Positions 56,055 to 64,000 of a DNA stretch of 64,000 nt are shown here, in pieces. The stretch spans positions 198,964-262,963 of the forward strand of contig MU006226.1 in assembly GCA_010093685.1 (NCBI GenBank), given 5' to 3'. Below the pieces are notes generated by a model that searched no databases, was not told the DNA's origin, and saw nothing but the letters and a program-made list of their open reading frames with translations. Origin of the DNA: Ophiobolus disseminans (taxonomy: Eukaryota > Ascomycota > Dothideomycetes > Pleosporales > Phaeosphaeriaceae). Every line of letters starts with the position of its first letter. Position 1 is the stretch's first letter. Made by a program: the position numbers and the translations under genes.

Positions 56055-57644
56055 TTAGAAGCACTTGCGGTGGACGATGGAGGGACCGCTCTCGTCGTAC
56101 TCCTGCTTTGAGATCCACATCTGCTGGAAGGTAGAGAGCGAGGCGAGAATGGAACCACCGATCCAGACGGAGTACTTGCGCTCGGGAGGTGCAATGATCT
56201 TGACCTTCATCGACGAGGGGGCGAGGGCAGTGATCTCCTTCTGCATGCGGTCGGAGATACCGGGGTACATGGTGGTGCCACCAGACTATGACATGTTAGC
56301 TTATAAACATGCAGCACTGGATATTGCGACACATACCATGACGATGTTCCCGTAAAGATCTTTTCTGACATCGACATCGCACTTCATGATGGAGTTGAAG
56401 GTGGTGACGTGGATGCCACCGCTTTCCAGACCCAGAACGGAAGGCTGGAAAAGAGCCTCAGGGGCACGGAAGCGCTCGTTGCCGATGGTGATGACCTGAC
56501 CGTCGGGAAGCTCGTACGACTTCTCCAAGCTGGAGCTCTGGCTGGCAGTCTGGATCTCCTGCTCGAAGTCGAGGGCGACGTAGCAGAGCTTCTCCTTGAT
56601 GTCGCGAACGATTTCACGCTCGGCGGTGGTGGAGAAGGTGTAACCACGCTCGGCCAGGATCTTCATGAGGTAGTCAGTCAGATCGCGACCAGCCATGTCG
56701 ACACGAGAGATGGCGTGGGGAAGAGCGAAACCCTCGTAAATGGGGACAACGTGAGTGACACCGTCACCAGAGTCGAGCACGATACCGGTGGTACGTCCGG
56801 AGGCGTACAGGGAGAGGACAGCCTGGATGGAGACGTAGAACGCAGGGGCGTTGAAGGTCTCGAAGACAATCTGTGTCATCTTCTCACGGTTGGACTTGGG
56901 GTTGATGGGGGCCTCGGTGAGCAGGACGGGGTGCTCCTCGGGGGCGACACGCAGCTCGTTGTAGAAAGTGTGATGCCAGATCTTCTCCATGTCGTCCCAG
57001 TTGGTCACGACACCGTGCTCGATTGGGTATCGCAGAGTCAAGATACCACGCTTCGACTGTGCCTCATCACCGACATAGGAGTCCTTCTGGCCCATACCAA
57101 TCATGATACTGCCTCGCTGTTAGCTCGCGGATTAGGTAGGCGCTGGCGTGGAAGTCGTACCCATGATGGCGCGGTCGGCCGACAATGGAGGCTGCGGAAA
57201 TGTCAGAGCGGCATTGTCGGAGCTGGAGAAGCTGCAGGAGAGCGCATTTGCGGCCCTTCAGCTTCCCTGGCGGATGTTGGCAGACTTACGGAAAACGGCA
57301 CGGGGCGCATCGTCACCGGCGAAACCGGCCTTGCACATACCCGAACTGGCAGTTGTCAGCTCTTGTCCATGTTATTCTTGTGCCTATCGCGCTGCTGTGG
57401 AGGAGGTGTTGCGGCGCTGCGAGGGCGTGGGCGTGGGTGCGAGCAGAGCGGGTAGCCCCTCCACAGCAGGGATGGCGGAGGCAGTATTTCGGGGGTGAGC
57501 TCACCCATTGTCGATAACGAGGGCTGCGACTTCCTCTGCAGGCGGGAATAGCGGTTAGCGGAGCTCATTGAGATAGACGGCGCAGGTGTTGAGGATGCAG
57601 ACAATGCTGCGAAGGGCGTTGGGCTTCAGCTGCTTACCTTCCAT
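56055..57644 (-). CDS. act1: Actin
   Basis: Cytoskeletal actin, a filament-forming ATPase. Exons (minus): 57644-57638 (7 bases), 57535-57505, 57345-57290, 57191-57161, 57108-56337, 56285-56055. All five introns are GT..AG and in phase, and together give exactly 375 residues, the canonical length. Hallmarks: [17 protein letters not shown] nucleotide loop, P-R-H-H-G containing the histidine that is often methylated, the actin signature region, and the terminal V-H-R-K-C-F. Four introns crowd the first 45 codons, as is common in filamentous ascomycetes. Highly conserved; identity is certain, and the exon model is supported by the perfect length. Confidence 0.98.
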
Positions 57645-58629
57645 GTTGACTGATTAGGTGTAGAGATTAGGGTTTTAGGTGAGTGCAGGTGCTGCGAATT
57701 GTGTCGGCTGCGACAATTGGAGGTCAGCACGAGATGCTCGTAGATGGCGCTATTGAGGTGATTGAGCGAGGGTGCGGGTGTCGGGGGAAGCTTACAGGAC
57801 GAGGTGTTGGTGTTGAGGTGTTGTGCGAGGCAAGTCGGCGGTGGGTGCTGAAATAAGCGGGCCGGCCTTGCCCAGATTTACTAGCGGGGTGGCAGCTGCG
57901 AGGTTGGTGAAGGAGGCGGCTTTGCACGAACGACACAACGGGTATGTGCACAATTTTCAGCGTTGGGCCTTCACGTTGACCATCCAGAGGTGCTGGGCAT
58001 TCTATATTTGTATGCACTGCTCGTCTAGGCTGCACAATTGCTGTTCTGGTAGCCGCGCAAGCTCCCCGCCACAGCATGCGGAAGCTTCCTCACAGACCGC
58101 CAGGCAGCGCTATTGTGCACTCGCCAAGCTGTATCGCTGTATAATTTCTCCACTGTGTACGACGTGTTTCATAGCGATGCTCGTGGCAGCCAGGTATGCC
58201 ATTCTGGCCGCGCTGCATTGCGATGCCAGCCATCCTGCCTTCACCGCCAATCTCATCGCCCCGCTGCCAGGGGCGGATACGAGGCTGAAGTCACGTGCCG
58301 TAGAGGGGCAGCCATCCTGTGTGCCTTTGACCCCAAGATACCGTGATTCGACCGCCTTAGAAACTGGCTATGTTCAACATTGTGGTGCTTCATTGCGAAT
58401 GAGGTAGCAGGTCGTTGCAGCTTGACCCCTCTTTGCCCACGTTGTGACAGCTCCCGCCCATGGAAGACTCACGAAGCCGCTGGAGCTGTCGGCCCAACCG
58501 ACCCGCGTCATCAAAAACGCGCGCCAAAAATATTTCAGATGCCTCAGCACCCACCACGCATGACAATCGTCTCAAAACGCGCACCACTACCTAAACGCCT
58601 CAATCTACAATCAGCCTCAACAATACAAA
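57645..58629. other. Intergenic region: actin promoter/leader and Fes1 promoter
   Basis: About 1 kb between divergent genes, GC-rich, with pyrimidine tracts on the minus strand at 57720-57830 as expected of an active actin promoter/leader. Long open frames here (e.g. 57823-58407, plus) show no family resemblance and are considered chance. Confidence 0.5.
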
Positions 58630-59324
58630 ATGACCGACGCAAACCTGCACGAGGCCTTAATGTGGGGTATCCGGAATTCGGGGGACTCAGAGTCGACCAA
58701 GGATGAACCAAAGATGCAAATCGGCCCAGGCGCTGTCGCGGCATTGTTTGCACACGCGGATCCCCGTTTTGAAAAGCCAATTTCACCGAAAGAACAAATG
58801 GAGAACTCCATGGCGGCTGCAAAAAACAAGAAATTAACGGTCGGACACAGGGTCACCGCTCTCGACAACTTGGAGCAGATCATCGACCAACTCGATCAGG
58901 CAAATTATATGATGGAAACAAAAGCCCTTTCTGATGACCTAATCGTCCTGTTGCAAGACGAGGAACCCGAGATAAGAGCGTGTGCAGCGAGGTGCTGCGG
59001 CGTTGCAGTTCAAAACAACATCCGCACTCAAGAGCGAGTAGGTATTTCCTACGTTTGCAAAAGATTATAAGAGTATCTAATGTTATACAGCTTCTCATAC
59101 TGAAAGCATATCCTCCCCTCATGCGCCTGGCAACCGAAGACACCGATCGACAAGTCCGAAAGAGCGCCATTACCGCGCTTTCGTCTGCCGTTCGAAACTT
59201 CCAGCCGGGCCTCGATGCCGCCGTCTCACTCGCACCCGCAGAGTTCAAACCACAAGAGCCGCTCGATGCTCATGACATGGAATCTGTCGACATCCTCATC
59301 AACAAACTGCGCGACAGTGTATGA
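58630..59324 (+). CDS. fes1: Hsp70 nucleotide exchange factor Fes1
   Basis: Armadillo-type exchange factor that releases ADP from cytosolic Hsp70 and guides misfolded proteins to degradation. Exons 58630-59037 and 59091-59324 (intron 53 bases, GTAGGT..TACAG, phase 0), 213 residues, close to the usual ~210. The N-terminus has the family pattern L-x-x-A-L-M-W-G-I-R-N-S, followed by the P-x-x-x-E-Q-M-E-N-S block and helical repeats (L-D-N-L-E-Q-I-I-D-Q-L-D-Q-A-N; E-I-R-A-C-A-A-R-C-C-G; V-R-K-S-A-I-T-A-L-S-S). The short C-terminal tail is acidic. The donor GTAGGT is slightly unusual. Confidence 0.93.
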
Positions 59325-59559
59325 TGACACGGAGGACAATAGTTGCATTGCATTGCGGAGGCGTTTTGGACTATAATCTGGGTCAGCACGAGGTCGGCGT
59401 TTAGGAAAGGATGACATCAAGAGGAGGACAGGACGTTGTGTATACCCTGGAAATTTCATAAGAGTAGCTTCGCTTGGAGAAGAAGCATACGCTCCGGCGC
59501 AACCCCGACGAGCCATGAATGGCAATCTTGGAACATCGCATGAAGCTTGCATAGCATAT

Positions 59560-60099
59560 TCAAATCACTTCCAACACCAGTCCAACCAGTTCACTAAACT
59601 CTTCTCTGGCTACCATACTCTTGTCCAATCCCATGCCCAACACCACCAGCCGTGTCTCTCTCTCGTTGCGAGTCTTGATGGCACTCGCAACCTGTGTCGC
59701 AAGTGTCTGGCCTAGTATTTCGAGCTCCGGTATAGTCCCGCCCAATATTGTAGTTGCAGTGAGATGGTGCATCGGGAGGAGATCAGACTCTGGGTCGTCA
59801 TCGTCGCGGTCGAGGTAGGGATTCGAGACCATTGAGGCGTCTGTCGCTGCGATATCGAGGGGCACGTGTACCTAGGGCTGTTAGCCAATGCTGTCTAAAA
59901 CAATGCGATCGCGTACCCAATGTGCTAGTCTGCCGTTCTGAGTAACTGTGATCAATATCTTGTCTGCGAAGTTGACGACCGTGGCTGTTGTTTGGAGACC
60001 CTTGATCGAGGACGACGCCGTCTTCGTTTGCGCCGGGTATGGGGAAACGGTGACGGTAAAGTCGCCCATGGAGGCGGATGCCATAGTTGCAGCAGCCAT
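59560..60099 (-). CDS. Proteasome assembly chaperone 3-like protein
   Basis: Exons (minus): 60099-59917 and 59871-59560 (intron 45 bases, GTACGC..CCTAG, phase 0), 164 residues. The N-terminal half (P-Y-P-A-Q-T-K-T then T-T-A-T-V-V-N-F-A-D-K-I-L-I-T-V-T-Q-N-G-R-L-A-H-W-V-H-V-P-L) fits the beta-sheet core of PAC3/Poc3-type chaperones, and the C-terminal half has a G-T-I-P-E-L-E-I-L-G-Q-T-L-A-T-Q-V-A-S-A-I helix followed by L-V-V-L-G-M-G-L-D. Such proteins help form the 20S alpha ring. Two further in-frame Met codons (60084, 60069) could be the true start. Divergent to the Ecm16/Dhr1 gene with 193 bp between starts. Confidence 0.78.
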
Positions 60100-60292
60100 A
60101 CGAATATTGAGAAATGCAAGATGTCCAGGTACCTCGAGGTTATCCAGGCTACGCGATCGATGAAACACAAAGCGGTTGGTGGGGAGGGTTCTGCCACCGC
60201 CCTCGGCGATAGTGGCTGCATCTCCGCCAAAATTTCTGGAGCCGCGAGTACCTTCAGCCTCTGCGATCGCGAATCGCCCACACCACGTCGCC
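60100..60292. promoter_or_regulatory. Short shared promoter (Pac3-like / Ecm16)
   Basis: Only 193 bases separate the divergent start codons of a proteasome-assembly and a ribosome-biogenesis gene, so their promoters must overlap. No specific element was recognised. Confidence 0.4.
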
Positions 60293-63200
60293 ATGCCCAA
60301 ATTCGTGCCTCGCCAGCGCAAGCACAAGGTTATAGCGCGCCAGAAAGGCTCAAATCCGTCTACCGTCGCCGATGCAAACGCCGAACAGATCATCCCGGCC
60401 GAACAGCGCGAACGCGAGGAAAAGAAAAGAGCTCTAAGGGAAGAGCTTACTCGCGAATCCCAAGGCAAGATCAGCGGAAAGAAGAAGAAGCGCTTGGATA
60501 AATATGTCGATACCAAGCTCAAAAAGGAAGAGAATTTGGCACTACTCAAGAAATTGGCTTCACAAAAAGTCAATACCAGCTTGTTTCAGAGCTCTAAGAA
60601 GCTAGGAAGTGGCTCGGATTCAAAGAGGGAAGCGCTTAGACGCGCACTGGCAGAGAGGAAGGCGGGCATCAATGTGGAGGAGAACGAGAAACTACTATTC
60701 GAAGAGCGGAATATTAGAGAATTTGAGCCCGCGAATGGTGGTGCTGACGATGGATCTACAGCCCCTCCACAACCTACACCAAAGCCGTCAACATCCAGGC
60801 TACCTACACGCAAACGCGACCAGTCGAGTTCAGCATCTCCAGAAGCAGACGCACAACCCAACGCAAATGCGCCCACCACATCACAGTCTACGGGCCTGTT
60901 TGGAGGCGGGCTCAAACGTCCACTGGAGGTGGATGAGTCTGGAAAGCCTATCATACAAGTGCGAAAGCGCAGGAAAACTAAGAGCAAGCTCATACTCACA
61001 GAGGAGGAGGTGGAATGGGAGGGTTTCGGCTCAAACAGCGAAGCGGATGGTAACGCAAGCCCTAACGAGGACTCCGTCAGCGTCGCCTCGGGAAGTCCTA
61101 GCGAAGATATACAGGAGTCGGGATCAGACTCTGGCTCTGGCTCTGGCCTAGAGGAAGCTGAAAGCTCAGAGGAGGACGAGTCAGAAGAGGAGAGTGACCA
61201 GGAGAGCGATACAAGTCCGGACGAGGACAGCAAAGTGGCGAAGAAGCAGAAAACATCGGCTTTCAAGGCTTGGGCAACACAGCAAAGGAACGAGGCGATT
61301 GGATTCGTGCCTACGAACAACCTGTCACAAGCGATACACCCCAAACCTGCCAATTTCAAGCCTCGAGCTCCCGAGCAAGATCCACTACCTGCCGAGTTAC
61401 AGACGAACACCTCTACCAATGCGACACGGAAGGCATACAGCGTCAATGTTGAGCGCTCAGCAGAGATACAAGAGTCGAGACTGCAACTCCCAATCGTCGC
61501 AGAGGAACAAAAGATCATGGAAGCTATACACAACAACGACGTGGTAGTCGTCTGGGGTGCCACAGGAAGTGGTAAGACGACACAGGTGCCGCAGTTCCTG
61601 TACGAGGCCGGGTACGGCGCGCCAAGTGGACCCACACCAGGCATGATTGGTATCACTCAGCCGCGACGAGTCGCTGCAGTGAGCATGTCGAAGCGCGTTG
61701 GCGACGAGCTCAACGACCATGGGTCGAAAGTGGCATATCAAATCCGATTCGACACCACAACAAGCGCCAAGACTGCGCTAAAGTTCATGACGGACGGAGT
61801 GCTTCTGCGGGAGATCACTCAGGACTTTGTGCTGACAAAATATTCCGCTATTGTCATTGATGAGGCTCACGAGCGGAGCGTGAACACCGACATTCTGATT
61901 GGCATGCTGAGCAGAATCGTGGACTTGCGAGCGGAGATGGCGAAGGAGGACCCAAAAATTAAACCTCTCAAACTGGTGATTATGTCTGCGACGTTGCGCA
62001 TATCAGACTTCACGGATAACAAACGGCTGTTCAGAGGCCAGGCCCCTCCACTCATTAAAGCAGAGGGTCGACAGTATGCCGTCACCAACCACTTCGCACG
62101 TCGCACCCAGCGCGACTACGCCGAGGAAATGTTTCAGAAGGTATCAAGAGGTCACCGCAAGCTACCCAAGGGCGGTATACTCGTCTTCCTTACCGGGCAG
62201 AATGAAATTGCACATCTGGCGAAGCGGCTCAAACAGACATTCTCGTCCACTCAAGGCCATGAAGCAAAGGCAGGAAAGGTGGTAGTCTCACCTGCAGACA
62301 CACCTCTAGAGACCGAAGACATTGAGCTGGGGTCAAAGGAACAAGTTTTCGAGGACGAGGACGGGTCTGATTCTGAGGACTCGGTCATTGTTGGTTTGGA
62401 TGATGAGGACGACAAGGAGTTTGCGATCGAGGATGAGAAGCCAGAGGATACCGTCTTAAACGTCCACGTGCTGCCCCTCTACTCGCAATTGCCCACGAAC
62501 CAACAATTACGCGTCTTCGATGCGCCTCCGGACGGCTCACGCCTCATAGTGCTTGCGACGAACGTGGCAGAAACCAGTTTGACGATCCCAGGGATACGGT
62601 ACGTGTTCGACTGTGGCAGAGCGAAGGAGAAGAAATACGACCTTTTCACGGGTGTGCAGAGCTTCGAGGTCGACTGGATCAGCAAAGCCAGCGCAAATCA
62701 ACGATCTGGTCGTGCAGGTCGTACAGGGCCAGGTCACTGCTACCGTCTATACTCCTCCGCTGTCTTTGAGCGCGACTTTGACGAGTATGCTGCGCCTGAG
62801 ATTTCGAGGACACCACTTGAGGGTGTAGTCCTCCAGCTGAAGAGCATGGGTGCACCTGTTGTCGGCTTTCCATTCCCAACCCCACCAGATCGTGAGAGCT
62901 TGCAGAAAGCCGAGAACCTGTTATCGTACCTAGGAGCTCTTTCTACTGATGGAAAGGTCACCAAACTTGGACATGAGCTGTCACTCTATCCCCTCAACCC
63001 ACGTTTCGCCCGCATGGTTGCCATGGGCGTTGCGCAGAACCTCACCGCGGAAACCATTGCCCTTGTCGCCGCTCTCTCAGTTCCCGAACTCATCATCCCA
63101 GAGAACAAGCTCGGCCTACGTGAGCCAACTGTCGCCGTGGACGCCATCCGCACCGAACAAGACAACATCGAAGCCGAAGAGCGGTCCCGCCTCCGCAAAG

Positions 63201-63988
63201 CCTACAACGCCGCCCAAGCCAAGCTCTCCATCAACGCCAAACAAAGCGACTGCATCAAATTCAGTAACGCTGTGTGCGCACACGCATATGAGCTCAACAC
63301 TCACCATTTCTGCGAAGACATGTTCCTCAACCCAAAAGCCATGAACGAAGCCGCTCAACTACGCAACCAACTCACAAATATCGTCCGCGCTCACCGCCCC
63401 ACGGCCATATCATCATATAACCCCAAACTGCCCGCACCGTCTGATCGCAGCATCAATCTCCTCACGCAAATCTGCGCTGCGGGCTTCATCGACCAAATCG
63501 CCATGCGCGCAGATCTCGCTCCCGTGCCACCAGAATTGCCTCGTAAACCCAAAACCGCAATAGAAGTCCCGTATCTACCGTTGTTTTCGTCACAAGCAGA
63601 TAGAACCGACGACCCATACGTGTACTTACACCCAAGCTCGCTTCTCGCGCGTACCCCACCGGCCAAAATGCCTGGATATATCGTATATAGCCACTTGCAG
63701 CGTGCTGCGTCAAGCACAGTCCATGCCACGAAGAAGCCACGAACGCGATTACATGCGCTCACGCCTGTAACACGGCCACAGATTATCAATATTGCACTCA
63801 ACACGCCGTTGTTGCGGGTGGGCAAGCCGATGGGCAAGATTGTGGAACTGGAGCCGAATAAGCGAGAGTGTGAGGTGGAAATGAGCCTTGTGGGCGCGAG
63901 TGGCAGCATGGGATGGGGCTTGGGTGTGCGCAGAGTCGTGCAGAGGAAGGAGGGGGGGACGTGGAAAGTGGAGAGGATTGTGGGATGA
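60293..63988 (+). CDS. ecm16: DEAH-box RNA helicase, Ecm16/Dhr1 type
   Basis: ATP-dependent RNA helicase of the small-subunit processome (yeast Dhr1/Ecm16, human DHX37); in yeast it displaces U3 snoRNA from pre-rRNA. Single exon, 1231 residues from ATG 60293; yeast Ecm16 is about 1267. The N-terminal ~370 residues are basic then strongly acidic (S/E/D-rich ~250-350), as in the family. Helicase motifs: G-A-T-G-S-G-K-T-T-Q (~421), D-E-A-H (~522), S-A-T, N-V-A-E-T-S-L-T-I-P, and Q-R-S-G-R-A-G-R-T-G-P. An acidic insert (E-D-E-D-G-S-D-S-E-D) splits the second RecA domain. The HA2 and OB-fold regions close the protein. Nucleolar by family knowledge. A longer start at 60176 is rejected because it lies outside the family N-terminus M-P-K-F-V-P-R-Q-R-K-H. 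Confidence 0.95.
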   Translation: MPKFVPRQRKHKVIARQKGSNPSTVADANAEQIIPAEQREREEKKRALREELTRESQGKISGKKKKRLDKYVDTKLKKEENLALLKKLASQKVNTSLFQSSKKLGSGSDSKREALRRALAERKAGINVEENEKLLFEERNIREFEPANGGADDGSTAPPQPTPKPSTSRLPTRKRDQSSSASPEADAQPNANAPTTSQSTGLFGGGLKRPLEVDESGKPIIQVRKRRKTKSKLILTEEEVEWEGFGSNSEADGNASPNEDSVSVASGSPSEDIQESGSDSGSGSGLEEAESSEEDESEEESDQESDTSPDEDSKVAKKQKTSAFKAWATQQRNEAIGFVPTNNLSQAIHPKPANFKPRAPEQDPLPAELQTNTSTNATRKAYSVNVERSAEIQESRLQLPIVAEEQKIMEAIHNNDVVVVWGATGSGKTTQVPQFLYEAGYGAPSGPTPGMIGITQPRRVAAVSMSKRVGDELNDHGSKVAYQIRFDTTTSAKTALKFMTDGVLLREITQDFVLTKYSAIVIDEAHERSVNTDILIGMLSRIVDLRAEMAKEDPKIKPLKLVIMSATLRISDFTDNKRLFRGQAPPLIKAEGRQYAVTNHFARRTQRDYAEEMFQKVSRGHRKLPKGGILVFLTGQNEIAHLAKRLKQTFSSTQGHEAKAGKVVVSPADTPLETEDIELGSKEQVFEDEDGSDSEDSVIVGLDDEDDKEFAIEDEKPEDTVLNVHVLPLYSQLPTNQQLRVFDAPPDGSRLIVLATNVAETSLTIPGIRYVFDCGRAKEKKYDLFTGVQSFEVDWISKASANQRSGRAGRTGPGHCYRLYSSAVFERDFDEYAAPEISRTPLEGVVLQLKSMGAPVVGFPFPTPPDRESLQKAENLLSYLGALSTDGKVTKLGHELSLYPLNPRFARMVAMGVAQNLTAETIALVAALSVPELIIPENKLGLREPTVAVDAIRTEQDNIEAEERSRLRKAYNAAQAKLSINAKQSDCIKFSNAVCAHAYELNTHHFCEDMFLNPKAMNEAAQLRNQLTNIVRAHRPTAISSYNPKLPAPSDRSINLLTQICAAGFIDQIAMRADLAPVPPELPRKPKTAIEVPYLPLFSSQADRTDDPYVYLHPSSLLARTPPAKMPGYIVYSHLQRAASSTVHATKKPRTRLHALTPVTRPQIINIALNTPLLRVGKPMGKIVELEPNKRECEVEMSLVGASGSMGWGLGVRRVVQRKEGGTWKVERIVG

Positions 63989-64000
63989 GTGAGGGCTGGA

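Noticed and set aside
56409..57455. Long open frame (348 codons) on the plus strand
   Set aside because: It lies antisense to the actin coding exons and introns; its composition is the mirror of conserved actin codons and shows no family resemblance.
57823..58407. 194-codon frame upstream of actin
   Set aside because: No family resemblance, odd composition, and it covers the expected actin promoter/leader.
60586..61656. Long open frame (356 codons) on the minus strand
   Set aside because: It is antisense to the acidic N-terminal region of ecm16; the Ser-rich content is the mirror of the E/D/S codons.
1..64000. CRISPR arrays, rRNA genes, intact transposons, bacterial-style operons or Shine-Dalgarno sites
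   Set aside because: No regularly spaced repeats, terminal repeats with transposase or reverse-transcriptase frames, or rRNA-like sequence were seen; gene structure is eukaryotic.

Overview
The window reads as nuclear DNA of a filamentous ascomycete (Pezizomycotina; the acidic N-terminus of the proton pump and the gene styles suggest Dothideomycetes, which is inference). Genes sit on both strands, are split by short GT..AG introns of about 50-170 bases, and encode typical fungal families: Pma1, Lys4, Ser1, actin, Ecm16/Dhr1, Fes1, HET, HeLo and MYND proteins, fungal MFS carriers. Coding gene models were assembled by joining reading frames at splice sites that keep phase; exon coordinates are in the entries.

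Layout. 0-2.2 kb: 5' part of the plasma-membrane H+-ATPase gene (minus; runs off the left edge). 3.3-9.3 kb: accessory block with a divergent pair of F-box/2EXR-like genes and a broken F-box gene. 10.1-15.4 kb: a membrane protein and two MFS transporters. 15.9-18.1 kb: a HET-domain gene holding eight in-frame stops but no frameshift. 18.6-23.9 kb: secreted L-amino-acid-oxidase-like flavoprotein, Cyc2-like mitochondrial flavoprotein, and a STAND-type N-terminal-domain protein. 24.8-29.3 kb: homoaconitase (lysine) and phosphoserine aminotransferase (serine) transcribed divergently from one 423-bp promoter. 31-37 kb: a seven-helix GPCR-like protein and a LAT-type amino acid permease. 37.3-42.8 kb: mitochondrial leucyl-tRNA synthetase with a long extra C-terminal module, then an Aim32-like protein. 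43.4-44.7 kb: tandem MYND-finger paralogues, each with a lesion at or near its 5' end. 45-49 kb: an MFS carrier and an HMG-box-like protein. 49.8-55.6 kb: a HeLo + pseudokinase gene (MLKL-like layout) with two in-frame stops, an ORF-poor gap, and an intact HET gene. 56-64 kb: core genes actin, Fes1, a Pac3-like proteasome assembly chaperone and the DEAH helicase Ecm16/Dhr1.

The most striking theme is that genes of the nonself-recognition and F-box/MYND accessory families carry in-frame stop codons while keeping most or all of their reading frame, whereas conserved genes beside them are clean. In the HET gene all eight stops fit C-to-T/G-to-A transitions, as expected of RIP-like mutation. Other items of interest are the LeuRS fusion, the MLKL-like layout, and micro-exons of 9 and 7 bases at the starts of the H+-ATPase and actin genes. 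No tRNA, rRNA, CRISPR array or intact transposon was found.
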